Source of the DNA: Candidatus Saccharimonadota bacterium
GTDB lineage: Bacteria > Patescibacteriota > Saccharimonadia > Saccharimonadales > UBA4665
Length of the DNA: 44,907 nucleotides
Direction: 5' to 3'
Assembly (NCBI GenBank): GCA_014378615.1
Contig: JACMNI010000026.1
Span: forward strand, 1-44,907
Below, piece after piece: positions 27,488 to 37,079 of this stretch (position 1 is the first letter of the stretch; each line of letters begins with the position of its first letter). Below the pieces are notes generated by a model, which worked only from the letters and a program-made list of their open reading frames with translations, was not told the DNA's origin and did not search any database. The position numbers and the translations under genes are program-made.

Positions 27488-28657
27488 CTATTTCACCGCC
27501 GCTTCGTCGAGTAGTAATTGGGCCATTTTTCGAGCGGCATCTCGGTGGGCGGTGGTCTGTAGCTTTTGTCCCAATTCGGCGGCCCTGACCGGGTTCTTCA
27601 ATAAATCACTGATAGCTCGGGCCAAGTAATTGGCGTCGGCTTGCACGGCAGCTTCGTCTACTACTACGGCGGCTCCGGCGTCGGCCAGGAATTGAGCATT
27701 CTTTAACTGATGACCCCCTGTTAGGAAGGGACTTGGCACGACAATACAAGCTTTTCCCTGAACGCTGAATTCGGCTAGATTAGTTGCCCCTGCCCTCGTT
27801 ATAACGACGTCGGCCGCCCCGCTGTAGCGGTACAAATCGCTGATATATCCCCTGACCTGCACCCGTTGCCTGGCTGTGCCCGATAAGTGGTCATCGTAAA
27901 CGGTATTTACAGCAGCTTCGTTAGCCCGCCCAACCCCGTGTATCAGGTACAAACCGGGGAATTCGGCTAATAGATGACTGGCGATTTCACTAATAGCCTG
28001 GTTGATCCGCTGCGCGCCCAGGCCACCGCCAATGACAAACAGTACTTTAGCAGCACTCGGAATCTGTATCTCACTCCTGTATGACTTCTGTAATGCATTT
28101 GTAACCGGTACAAAATCGCCTACTAGCGGTATGCCAACCGTGGATGTTTTAGCGCCCGGGTACGGATAGAGCTCGGCTGGCAAGGCGACGGCGTGGCGTC
28201 GGGCCCAACGGCCAATGATTCGGTTAGCCAGTCCGGGAATAGCGTCGGAGTCGTGCGTTACATATGGAATCTTTAAACTGGCCGCAGCCAATCCGACTGG
28301 CACGCCGACAAAGCCCCCCTTAACAAATATGATATCAGGGCGCAGCCGGCGCAAAAGCCGATAGCTCTGCACGCAGCCAATCAGCACATACAAGCCGTCT
28401 CGGAGGTTTAAAAACATGGTGGGAATATCTAAAAATTGACGCCAACCTTCCCCGTGGTAGCGGCGAAATTTTCCAGCCCGTACGCTGTAAACGGCATCTA
28501 TATTAGTATCCTGGGCCGGAATATCGGCGAGACCATCGCCAGTCTGCCCGATATATAAAACCTCAGTGGTAGAATCTAGGCGCTTAACTGCTTGCGCGAC
28601 CGCTAGGATCGGGGTGATATGCCCCCCGGAGCCGCCGCCCGTCATGATGATTCTCAT
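27488..28657 (-). CDS. murG: UDP-GlcNAc:undecaprenyl-PP-MurNAc-pentapeptide transferase MurG
   Basis: MRIIMTGGGSGGHITPILAVAQAVK; FVKGGFVGVPVGLAA; VITRAGATNLAEFSVQGKACIVVPSP. Confidence 0.95.
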   Translation of the reverse strand: MRIIMTGGGSGGHITPILAVAQAVKRLDSTTEVLYIGQTGDGLADIPAQDTNIDAVYSVRAGKFRRYHGEGWRQFLDIPTMFLNLRDGLYVLIGCVQSYRLLRRLRPDIIFVKGGFVGVPVGLAAASLKIPYVTHDSDAIPGLANRIIGRWARRHAVALPAELYPYPGAKTSTVGIPLVGDFVPVTNALQKSYRSEIQIPSAAKVLFVIGGGLGAQRINQAISEIASHLLAEFPGLYLIHGVGRANEAAVNTVYDDHLSGTARQRVQVRGYISDLYRYSGAADVVITRAGATNLAEFSVQGKACIVVPSPFLTGGHQLKNAQFLADAGAAVVVDEAAVQADANYLARAISDLLKNPVRAAELGQKLQTTAHRDAARKMAQLLLDEAAVK

Positions 28658-29900
28658 GGCTATGCCCGCCTTTCTTTTCTGTCATTACATGTATCGGAGC
28701 CGCAAAGGTGGTGTACTTGGAAACCTGGAATACTAGACCGACCGCCGCCGCTACAAACACCACACTGGTGCCGCCATAGCTAATAAGTGGCAACGTTATA
28801 CCCTTAAGTGGCAGCAGACCAATCATGGCGCCGATATTGATGATGGTTTGGACGCTCAGCCACGCCAGCACGCCGCACACGACCAGACGGCTGAAATTAT
28901 CGGGCGCCCGCTCGGCAATCGTCTTAAGTCGGCTGAAAAAGGCCGTAAACAGCCCGAGTAACACTAGACAACCTATAAAGCCGAACTTTTCAGCATAAAT
29001 TGCAAATATCGAGTCGTTAGCGGCCTCTGGCAGATAGCCATAGGCTTGGACGCTGCGCCCGAGACCTAGACCTGCCATACCGCCCGAACCAACGGCAATT
29101 AGCGCCTGGCACGCTTGATACCCGGCGTCCTGGCAGTTTGACTCGGGGTGCACAAACGAAGCCAGCCGTTCACGGCGGTACTGCGACGGAAGAATAACGA
29201 GCGTGGCCCCAATTATCAATACTGCGCCGACTAAGGCTAGGCGCTTCAGCGGTAAACCGGCCACAAAACACATGGCGCCGACGATGGCTATAAGCACCGC
29301 CATCGAACCAAGATCACTTTGAGCGTGTAGTTTCTGTGGACCAGCAATAACGACACCAGCTACTAGCACGGCAATTAGCAACGGCTTGAGTGTTTTTTCG
29401 TAGCTGTCGAGCCAACCGTGCGCAATTCGATCGGTAAAGAACCCGGCTAAGGCCAGAAGCGCCGCAAACTTTACAATTTCAACCGATTGAAACGAAAAAC
29501 TTCCGAGCCGCACCCAACGATGGGCCGGATATGCAGGATTGACCGGTAAAAGTAGCGCTAATACGGTTGCAATGGCGGCAATAATAAGTAGTGGCTTGGC
29601 GAGTCGGCGCCAGATACTAAGCGGAATTTGTGAGGTCGCGATAAAGGCAACAATACTGAGGCTAATAGCTAGCAACTGCTTATTTACAAAGTGCGACGTG
29701 CTAACGTGACTGGCTTGAGCCAAAGCCGGACTGATGGCATAGACCACAATGAGACCAATGGACAAAAGCGCGGCGCAGAGTATTACCAGCCAATAGTCAG
29801 GACGGTGCTTGCGACCAAGCGCCAGCACACCGGCCGTATCCTGACGACCGCTGCCCCGCTGCCCAATGACCGGTCGGCGGCGAGGGGTGCTGGGACGCAT
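28584..29900 (-). CDS. ftsW: FtsW/RodA/SpoVE family protein
   Basis: Multiple TMs; GSGGMAGLGLGRSVQAYGYLPEAANDSIFAIYAEKFGFIG; LPLKGITLPLISYGGTS. Confidence 0.95.
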   Translation of the reverse strand: MRPSTPRRRPVIGQRGSGRQDTAGVLALGRKHRPDYWLVILCAALLSIGLIVVYAISPALAQASHVSTSHFVNKQLLAISLSIVAFIATSQIPLSIWRRLAKPLLIIAAIATVLALLLPVNPAYPAHRWVRLGSFSFQSVEIVKFAALLALAGFFTDRIAHGWLDSYEKTLKPLLIAVLVAGVVIAGPQKLHAQSDLGSMAVLIAIVGAMCFVAGLPLKRLALVGAVLIIGATLVILPSQYRRERLASFVHPESNCQDAGYQACQALIAVGSGGMAGLGLGRSVQAYGYLPEAANDSIFAIYAEKFGFIGCLVLLGLFTAFFSRLKTIAERAPDNFSRLVVCGVLAWLSVQTIINIGAMIGLLPLKGITLPLISYGGTSVVFVAAAVGLVFQVSKYTTFAAPIHVMTEKKGGHSHENHHDGRRLRGAYHPDPSGRASS

Positions 29901-29901
29901 G

Positions 29902-30939
29902 TTACGTACTCCTGCCGAGTAGGAACACCAAAAGCCCTAAGACACTACTCACCTGTCCTAGAATCCAGAAGCGCATGGTAACTTTAGTCTCGGGCCAGCC
30001 GAGCGCTTCAAAGTGATGATGGATCGGTGATGACAAAAATACTTTCTTACCGTTGCGCAGTTTACGAGAAATCCGATTAATTATTACCGAGCCAGTTTCC
30101 ATAATGTATACCAACCCAATAATAGGCAGTATGTAGACGGTATCGGTTTGCATAGCAATAACGCCGAGCGCCGTACCGAGCGCAAATGACCCGACATCGC
30201 CCATAAAAAAGCGCGCTGGGAAGATATTAAACCAGGTGTAACTCAGGAGTGCACCAACAACTGTTAGACAGAAGGTAGCAAGGGCGTATTTGCCTTCGAT
30301 AGCGGCTATAACGGCGTAAGCCGTAAACGACGATGTTAGCAGGCCACCGGCCAGGCCGTCTAGCCCGTCGGTAATATTGACCGAGTTAGCTGTGGCGACC
30401 ACCACCAGCCAAAATATAGCTACAATCAGTATCCCGACTTCAAAGTGCTGTATCCCCGGCAAGCTAACGGTGTGAACGTTCAGTTTGTAGTAAAACCACA
30501 AGCCACCAATCACGGCCACAACGCTGTACAAGCCAAATTTTATCTTAGCCGTCATGCCGGCAATTTTGCTGCTGCCTCGAATATTCATGACGTCATCGGC
30601 CAAGCCAATCACCCCTGCTCCGAGCATGCCAGCCAGCGGCAGCCAAGTTTGGCTCCGGTCGAGGTTGAATAACAGCGTCACGATAGCGATGGCACTTATG
30701 AAGATAAGACCCGCCATGTTGGGGATATTGCGCACGTGTTTAGCGGCGTGTAACTTCTGGTACACGGTGGCTGCCCCACCCGACCACGAGTCGGTCCGGG
30801 CCTTTTTCCACCACTGTTTTTCATAGGCAATAGTTGTAAAAATTGGCGTGAGCGCCATGCTTAATGCAAAACCAGCAAAGGCCAGCAACAGCATGTGTAT
30901 CAGTTCCCCGGTAGAAATAGCAAAAGTGAATGTGTTCAT
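29902..30939 (-). CDS. mraY: Phospho-MurNAc-pentapeptide transferase MraY
   Basis: LADDVMNIRG; NSVNITDGLDGLAGGLL; FPARFFMGDVGSFALGTALG; SSPIHHHFEALGWPETKVTMRFWILG. Confidence 0.96.
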   Translation of the reverse strand: MNTFTFAISTGELIHMLLLAFAGFALSMALTPIFTTIAYEKQWWKKARTDSWSGGAATVYQKLHAAKHVRNIPNMAGLIFISAIAIVTLLFNLDRSQTWLPLAGMLGAGVIGLADDVMNIRGSSKIAGMTAKIKFGLYSVVAVIGGLWFYYKLNVHTVSLPGIQHFEVGILIVAIFWLVVVATANSVNITDGLDGLAGGLLTSSFTAYAVIAAIEGKYALATFCLTVVGALLSYTWFNIFPARFFMGDVGSFALGTALGVIAMQTDTVYILPIIGLVYIMETGSVIINRISRKLRNGKKVFLSSPIHHHFEALGWPETKVTMRFWILGQVSSVLGLLVFLLGRST

Positions 30940-31012
30940 AGAAAAGTAATATTGTTTATTTTTATTGTTTGGTTCTAGGCCAATTATACGCGTTGGGACC
31001 TTGCATTACCAG

Positions 31013-32794
31013 CTACTTAGTCTTAGGGGTTACCAATGATTCGTCTATGAGGGTGTGGGCTATCTTCCCAAAGATCGGCTGGGCGGCGGCTGTACCGGCA
31101 TAGCCACCATTGGTAGGCTTATCGACAAAGACGGCTATGACGTATTGCACGTCATCACCACCAACAAATCCAAGGTAGGTGCCATTAAATTTATCGTCAT
31201 AATAGCCGCCGCCGGGCTTGGCAATTTGCGCCGTACCGGTTTTACCACCAACAACGTAGTTTGACTGGTCAAAGCCCGGGTTAAAATTGTGCTTTTGGAC
31301 CACGTTTTGCATAAGAGGAATAAGAGCTTGGCTGATCTTAGGCGCCACAACATTGGCGGCCAATACTTTAGGAGTTTTCTTGGTTGTACCGCCATCAGCG
31401 GCAATAGCGGCGTCAATTAAGTGGGGCTGATAGTAAGTACCGCCGTTAACCGCAGCCGCCATGGCCGCCGCCATTTGAATCGGTGTGGCCGTCATGGCTT
31501 GGCCGAACGTGGTGTTGGCATATGTTAGATTAATTCCGGCACCATTATCACTGGCGCTAGGAATATAGCCGGTTGCCTCGTACCCTTGTTCTACACCCGT
31601 CGCTTTGCCAAATAAAAAGTGATTGACCATGTAGTCGTGCCAAATAGTCCGCGCCTTGTCGTTTATGCTACCGCCGCCCATCTGCATGAGCTCCCAGGTA
31701 ACACCAGTGTTGAGCGATAGGTTTAAGATATCGGCCACACTGCGGGTGCCGGCGCCGCCGTCTTCTTCGATGTTGGTAATGCGGAAGCCGTTGACGAGCC
31801 ACGACGCGGGGTCGTAATACGTCGTGCCTGGCGCTATTACGCCTTTATCAAGGGCTGCGGCCGTCGTCAACGGCTTCATGATAGAACCAACTTCAATTGG
31901 TTCCGAGACCGACGCATTGGCAAACAGTTTGGCGTTCTCGACTTCATTATATTTGGCTGGGTCATAGCTTGGGAAGTTGGCCATAGCTTTTATGGCGCCG
32001 GTACGCGGATCCATGATTACGGCGCTGGCCCCACTGGCTTTTGTATCTTTTACCCCCTTCTGCAATATAGTTTGCAGTTGCTGTTGAATGGCCAAGTCAA
32101 TTGTTACTATAAGATTGTCACCACTCTTAGCAGCAACTTCGGTATTGTCGCGGCTGGCCGCCAGCGGCACGCCGCTGATATCGGTAATGGCTCGCAACTG
32201 ACCGGGAGTTCCTTTTAATTGACTATTGAGCGCCTGCTCTAAACCATATTGCCCATTGCCGCTATCATCTACGAAACCTAAAACTTGAGCCGCTAGGTCA
32301 CCTTGCGGATAGGTCCGAAAGTCTTGCCCCTGCGTGCCGATGCCGGGATATTTTAACGCCAACAAGCGTTTGTTCTGCTCAGGGGTGAGCCTCTTGCCCA
32401 ACACTACGTAACGTGTATCTTTAGTGCGCAAAAGATTGGCCAGTTTACTGGCATTAGCTCCGGTTATAGCGCTGACCTTGTTGGCCACGGTATCAGGATT
32501 CTTAATGTAAACTGGATCGCCGTAGAGCGTGTATAGTTTTTGGTTGAGCACCACTGGAATTAGTTGATTGCCGTCACGCGCCGAAATAGTACCCCGGTTA
32601 GCGGGGATTTCATATTGTTTCAACTGGTCGCTCAGCGCAGCGTTTTTATAGTGGTTGTGGCGGATAATCTGGACGTAAAATAGTCGGACGCCGAATATCA
32701 TTACTATCAGCAGCAAAAAGCCATACCAAATCCGAACCCGTTGGGCTCCAAGGGCGGCAGTATTTGGATCGCTGTTTGTGTTTGGCAAAGCCAT
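31013..32794 (-). CDS. ftsI: Class B penicillin-binding protein (FtsI/PBP2)
   Basis: SIMKP, SLN and KTGTAQ motifs; ANRGTISARDGN; start set at MALPNTN because TATAAT lies 7 nt upstream. Confidence 0.93.
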   Translation of the reverse strand: MALPNTNSDPNTAALGAQRVRIWYGFLLLIVMIFGVRLFYVQIIRHNHYKNAALSDQLKQYEIPANRGTISARDGNQLIPVVLNQKLYTLYGDPVYIKNPDTVANKVSAITGANASKLANLLRTKDTRYVVLGKRLTPEQNKRLLALKYPGIGTQGQDFRTYPQGDLAAQVLGFVDDSGNGQYGLEQALNSQLKGTPGQLRAITDISGVPLAASRDNTEVAAKSGDNLIVTIDLAIQQQLQTILQKGVKDTKASGASAVIMDPRTGAIKAMANFPSYDPAKYNEVENAKLFANASVSEPIEVGSIMKPLTTAAALDKGVIAPGTTYYDPASWLVNGFRITNIEEDGGAGTRSVADILNLSLNTGVTWELMQMGGGSINDKARTIWHDYMVNHFLFGKATGVEQGYEATGYIPSASDNGAGINLTYANTTFGQAMTATPIQMAAAMAAAVNGGTYYQPHLIDAAIAADGGTTKKTPKVLAANVVAPKISQALIPLMQNVVQKHNFNPGFDQSNYVVGGKTGTAQIAKPGGGYYDDKFNGTYLGFVGGDDVQYVIAVFVDKPTNGGYAGTAAAQPIFGKIAHTLIDESLVTPKTK

Positions 32795-32809
32795 TAGCAC
32801 TATTATACT

Positions 32810-33157
32810 CTAGTTTTGTAAGGTGTCGGACGGTGCCAGTGAGACCATGTTCTTGGCCACAGAACTGTTCTGTGCCCGCGACAGTGACTGCAAACGAGCC
32901 GAAGCCACTTCTAGATTGTCGTGATCGCTCTTCAGCTGGCTCTGGCGTTCCTGTAAATTATTAATCTGATAGCCGTAGGCATTAGTTTTAGTGACCTGTG
33001 TCAGATACACCAGTCCTAGCACGCACGCTAGTACAATCAGAATGATGGTGTTGCTCACCGGCCCGAGTCGAGCATCGCTAGCGCGCACTGCAACCGTGTT
33101 ACGCCCTTGGCTGGCATAACGAGTCCGATTCATAGCCAGGCTACTTGAATATGTCAT
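32810..33157 (-). CDS. ftsL: FtsL-like small bitopic protein
   Basis: Single TM followed by a coiled-coil (INNLQERQSQLKSDHDNLEVASARLQSL); sits between rsmH and ftsI. Confidence 0.75.
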   Translation of the reverse strand: MTYSSSLAMNRTRYASQGRNTVAVRASDARLGPVSNTIILIVLACVLGLVYLTQVTKTNAYGYQINNLQERQSQLKSDHDNLEVASARLQSLSRAQNSSVAKNMVSLAPSDTLQN

Positions 33158-33348
33158 AAATAATCATTCTTTTTGTATTTTTATTTTTATTTTTTCGATG
33201 CTGGTGCCAGCCTTCACTCGCATGAAGGCCGGCCACGGAAACTAAGTTCGAATTGTTGTTATCGTAGACTAAACTACTTTAACGACGACTTTGTAGGCGC
33301 GGGAATTGCTTTTAACCTGGATTGGCATGCTATACCCTTTCTTTTTGT

Positions 33349-34239
33349 TTATTTTTTAACTGCGGCTCGCAGCTTTGCACTTCGAGCACGCGGATTGGTA
33401 ACTAATTCGTTCGTACCGGCTACAACTGGACGTTTAGTAAGAAGTAGTAGTTCAGCGTCGTATCGGTCCCCGGCGGCATTAGCCAGGAATTGTTTGACGA
33501 TGCGGTCTTCGAGACTATGAAAACTGATGACAGCTAATCTACCACCCGGTGCCAACATATCGAGCCATAATGGTAAGCTGCGCTCGAGTTGTCCAAGCTC
33601 ATCATTGACGGCTATGCGCAATGCCTGGAACGTTCTGGTGGCGGGATGGCTGCGACTATACCCTGGCCACGCCTGTTTTACAATGTCAGCCAATTGCGCC
33701 GTAGTGGTTATTGGTCGGGCGGCAACAATAAGGTTGGCAATGCGTTTAGCTTTGGGTTCTTCGCTGTAACGCTTCAGGATACCGGCAATCTTGTCTTCGT
33801 CCCAGTGGTTTACGATGTCACTGGCACTCAGAGTTTGTCGCTGGTCCATTCGCATGTCGAGCGGTCCATCTTCAGAGAACATAAAGCCCCGGTGGGCATC
33901 ATTAAGGTGCGGTGATGATACGCCAAGGTCGGCCAAAATAAGGTCATATGTCGTTCCGTCAGCGCTTAGATCTATGCTAGCTGTCTGGAAGTCGGCGTGT
34001 ATAAGCTGCTCACCGTGATTAAACTGCCCTTTCAAAATTGAAATAGCGTTTTCGTCGCGGTCAACTAGTGTGGTCCGTTGTGGTGCGTTGGTCCGAGCCA
34101 ATACTTCTGAAGCATGACCACCATAGCCCGCGGTCAAATCCAGGTAGCTGTTGCCTGGGGCCGGGTCTAAATACTGCAGTACTTCTTGGAGTAGGACGGG
34201 AACGTGTAACGGAGCGTTTTGGTTTTTGTTTTGGTGCAT
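33349..34239 (-). CDS. rsmH: 16S rRNA (cytosine1402-N4)-methyltransferase RsmH (MraW)
   Basis: HVPVLLQEVLQYLDP...YLDLTAGYGGHASEVLA...LADLGVSSPHLNDAHRGFMFSEDGPLDMRMD...VISFHSLEDRIVKQF. Confidence 0.96.
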   Translation of the reverse strand: MHQNKNQNAPLHVPVLLQEVLQYLDPAPGNSYLDLTAGYGGHASEVLARTNAPQRTTLVDRDENAISILKGQFNHGEQLIHADFQTASIDLSADGTTYDLILADLGVSSPHLNDAHRGFMFSEDGPLDMRMDQRQTLSASDIVNHWDEDKIAGILKRYSEEPKAKRIANLIVAARPITTTAQLADIVKQAWPGYSRSHPATRTFQALRIAVNDELGQLERSLPLWLDMLAPGGRLAVISFHSLEDRIVKQFLANAAGDRYDAELLLLTKRPVVAGTNELVTNPRARSAKLRAAVKK

Positions 34240-34328
34240 CTATTCTTTTGATCTTTTTGTTTTTGAATACGAGATCACCTAATCAGCAGTCAACTGTTTG
34301 TTTTTTTGTAAGTTTTTGTTTTTGTGTA

Positions 34329-34373
34329 GGATCTTTAATCATATTTGTAAAAGTTTTTACTGATTAAAGATCC
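34329..34373. repeat. Long nested hairpin between mraZ and rsmH
   Basis: GGATCTTTAATCA (34329-34341) / TGATTAAAGATCC (34361-34373), enclosing GTAAAAgtTTTTAC. Confidence 0.85.
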
Positions 34374-34550
34374 AAAAGTTTTTTGAGAGACTTATGTGTG
34401 AGGTGGAGTTTTGGGAGGTGTTTTAAAAGGTACGAGGGTTTTTTATGTGGTTGGCCCCAAGGTGCCACTGTTGACTGCCGAATAGCTAAACTCGAAAGTT
34501 TGATATTCGGTTGTTGGTTTCCAAATTGTTAAGGAGCAGTAACTAGTGGG

Positions 34551-34925
34551 TTATTTTTTGGCTTGGTCCGGGCTGATTAAACGCCAGTATTGGCCGACAC
34601 CGATAGCCACAACATCACGGTTGAGTCCCGCGTAGTCCAGCAAATGCTGTTCTAGCGTGATTCGTCCCTGTTTGCCGTCTGGCTGCATCTCTACTTTGCC
34701 CATTCGGAATTGCACGTTTAAATCGGCAATTCGCTCGTCTAAAATGTCGCCGGCTAGCCGAGGCTCAACCAGATTATTCCAGACGTCTAATGGGTAGAGG
34801 TGCAAATACTTACCAAAGCCTCTAGTGACGACTGCTCCGCTGGCGAAGCGATCACGAAGTTCCGGCGGTATGGTTAACCGACGCTTATCGTCAAGCTTGC
34901 GTTCGAAGTAGTCTACCGTAGCCAT
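34551..34925 (-). CDS. mraZ: Transcriptional regulator MraZ
   Basis: VDYFERKLDDKRRLTIPPELRDRFASGAVVTRGFGKYLHLYPLDVWNNL...GRITLEQHLLDYAGLNRDVVAIGVGQYWRLISPD. Confidence 0.95.
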   Translation of the reverse strand: MATVDYFERKLDDKRRLTIPPELRDRFASGAVVTRGFGKYLHLYPLDVWNNLVEPRLAGDILDERIADLNVQFRMGKVEMQPDGKQGRITLEQHLLDYAGLNRDVVAIGVGQYWRLISPDQAKK

Positions 34926-34995
34926 TGGTTGGTACCTTGCGGTGTTCCCTTTAAGTTACTAGTGGTTTTTGTTTTTTAATTCGGGAGCTGTTTGT

Positions 34996-35048
34996 GCTAC
35001 CTAATGTTACCCACTGACAATACAATACTACCCACGTTCACCCCCCGC
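34996..35048 (-). promoter_or_regulatory. Candidate MraZ-box array upstream of mraZ
   Basis: Minus strand GGGGGGTGAACGTGGGTAGTATTGTATTGTCAGTGGGTAACATTAGGTAGC: GTGGGTA units at ~10-11 bp or ~21 bp phasing. Confidence 0.55.
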
Positions 35049-35060
35049 AATACACAATAT

Positions 35061-35097
35061 AGAGAAAAGGTGGTGTTTTTGACACCACCTTTTCTCT
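35061..35097 (-). terminator. 15-bp perfect hairpin between the 35112 gene and mraZ
   Basis: AGAGAAAAGGTGGTG-tttttga-CACCACCTTTTCTCT. Confidence 0.7.
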
Positions 35098-35111
35098 ACC
35101 GAGGTCACGGA

Positions 35112-35744
35112 CTATCCTACTAGACCTAGGTGCTCTCTGTTGATCTGTTGTTCGAATACGGCATCCGCGATAATCTGACCGCTCGCCAGCGGGATTTGTT
35201 CTTTACCACTCGATTCTAATTTCTGATTAGCACTAACGTTAACCGAGATATCAGTCGGATTTGCTATCGGTCCTATGCCCGGGTAAGAAAAGCCTGTTAC
35301 AAATGGTTCTCCACCTGTTACATTAGCGTCGAGCTGCGTAGCATTAATCCAGTTTATATCGTCAGTTTTAGCTGTATTAGGTGCTGCTTTATCGTTTACA
35401 ATTGAAAATCCGTACCAGGTGTCTCCTATGTCATCGACATGTTTCAAAGGACGATCCACGCGCAATACCATACCCTTTGGTACTGTTCCCGCAGTTGTAG
35501 TTGGTCCTTCTTCCCTATTACTTTGCATAATTGGAGCCGTATGATAAGTGGCACCCGCGCGAACCGCTAAGACGAGGTTAGGTACTGTTTCGGTCTCAGC
35601 AATAGCTGCTTTTTCAACGACATCATAATGTTTGCGAGTACCATCGTTACTATATTGATTGAGTCCGATTAAAGCTACAGTGCCAAGTGCCAAAAAAGCA
35701 CCAGTTCTAACTAGCTTACTTTGATTTGGAGACGAGTGTTTCAT
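35112..35744 (-). CDS. Exported SH3-like protein
   Basis: N-terminal TM/signal; VLAVRAGATYHTAPIMQ...GTVPKGMVLRVDRPLKHVDDIGDTWYGFSIVN...INWINATQL; SD aaagga. Confidence 0.6.
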   Translation of the reverse strand: MKHSSPNQSKLVRTGAFLALGTVALIGLNQYSNDGTRKHYDVVEKAAIAETETVPNLVLAVRAGATYHTAPIMQSNREEGPTTTAGTVPKGMVLRVDRPLKHVDDIGDTWYGFSIVNDKAAPNTAKTDDINWINATQLDANVTGGEPFVTGFSYPGIGPIANPTDISVNVSANQKLESSGKEQIPLASGQIIADAVFEQQINREHLGLVG

Positions 35745-35758
35745 AGATTTTCCTTTGT

Positions 35759-36025
35759 TTAAATGCGGCCAGTGCGGCCGGGGGTGCGCTGTGAAGCGCT
35801 GTAACTAATATAATGTGGCCCAGCTTCTTCCCGTTCACGGCGCTCCGGGTTGGCTTCTTTACTGTCACCCGCTAATGCGTAAGCCGGTGACAGTAAAGCC
35901 GCTTTTATTGGTCGTTCTGGCATTTCTACCAGGCCGGCCAAGGTTGCAATCGTCATCAGGGCGAAGCCTAACTGACGAGTCATGCCCGTAATGTTTGTAT
36001 TGTTTTTTATATTTATTTGTGACAT
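35759..36025 (-). CDS. Small exported hypothetical protein, 88 aa
   Basis: Hydrophobic N-terminal half and charged tail; just upstream of the SH3-like gene. Confidence 0.45.
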   Translation of the reverse strand: MSQINIKNNTNITGMTRQLGFALMTIATLAGLVEMPERPIKAALLSPAYALAGDSKEANPERREREEAGPHYISYSASQRTPGRTGRI

Positions 36026-36074
36026 TACTACATAACAGTAGCAAGTTCTAGGTGTTTTGTCAAGCTTATGCTTA

Positions 36075-37058
36075 TCATTGCAAAAGATTGCTTATAGCGT
36101 CAACGACTGCCCTGGCGTCGTGTCGTATGAGTGACCGTTCTATAAACTGATCATTTGGATTACGAGCTATCGGCTTGTGCGATAAGAAGTTGCCGCCAAT
36201 AGCCTGAAAATGCGCCTTCTCGAGTTGGTATTGATCAACAATAACGGGGTGTTCTTGCTCCAGCGCATAGCGTTTCAGTAGTTGGGGTGACGGCTTATCC
36301 TGGTTGTATAAAACGTAATCTAGCTGTCGTGGCGCAATAAAGCGTTCTAACTCGCTAGCATAGTCATGCACCGCAAAATCGACGGTGTGGTTTGGCTTGT
36401 TAACCAGATTACAAACGAAAACGACTTTGGCCGAGGATTTAGCTAGGGCTTGGGCCACACCGTCGACAATTAACGCCGGTGCCAAAGACGCATAGAGATT
36501 GCCGGGAGCAATTATTATAATCTCGGCCTCGCTGATGGCGGCCGCGGCGCGCGGCGCGATGTGGGCTGTAGCGGCAATACTTAGATCCGGCTTGGTATGG
36601 GGCGGCAAATTGGTGAGCTCAATCGCTCGCTGCCCCTGCACCGTCTGAGCATTGGCCGTCATGATTAATTGGCAGTCATCAAGCGTTATCGGCAGCACTT
36701 TGCCGGTTATCCTTAATATACCGCCAGCCATACGAACACCGTCTTCAAAACTGCCAGTCATTATTTCGACGGCGCTAAGGAATATATTGCCAAACGAGTG
36801 CCCTTCTAAGGTGCCGTTGGGAAACCTAAAAGTAAATAAATCGCGCAGTTCTTGAGGGGCATCGCTGAGGGCTACGAGGCACTGTCTAATGTCGCCGGGT
36901 GGCAAGACGCCGAGTTCATCGCGCAGGACCCCCGTAGAACCGCCGTCATCGGCCATATTTACTAGGGCGGTAATGTTAAGTGTGAGTTTTTTCAGCTCCT
37001 GTAGGAGCGTGTAACTACCGGTACCGCCACCGATAAGTGCAATCTTTGGATTAGACAT
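36075..37058 (-). CDS. yvcK: YvcK/CofD-like family protein
   Basis: KIALIGGGTGSYTLLQELKK...VNMADDGGSTGVLRDELGVLPPGDIRQCLVALSD...EGHSFGNIFLSA. Confidence 0.93.
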   Translation of the reverse strand: MSNPKIALIGGGTGSYTLLQELKKLTLNITALVNMADDGGSTGVLRDELGVLPPGDIRQCLVALSDAPQELRDLFTFRFPNGTLEGHSFGNIFLSAVEIMTGSFEDGVRMAGGILRITGKVLPITLDDCQLIMTANAQTVQGQRAIELTNLPPHTKPDLSIAATAHIAPRAAAAISEAEIIIIAPGNLYASLAPALIVDGVAQALAKSSAKVVFVCNLVNKPNHTVDFAVHDYASELERFIAPRQLDYVLYNQDKPSPQLLKRYALEQEHPVIVDQYQLEKAHFQAIGGNFLSHKPIARNPNDQFIERSLIRHDARAVVDAISNLLQ

Positions 37059-37079
37059 ACTATCGATTATGGTACCAGA

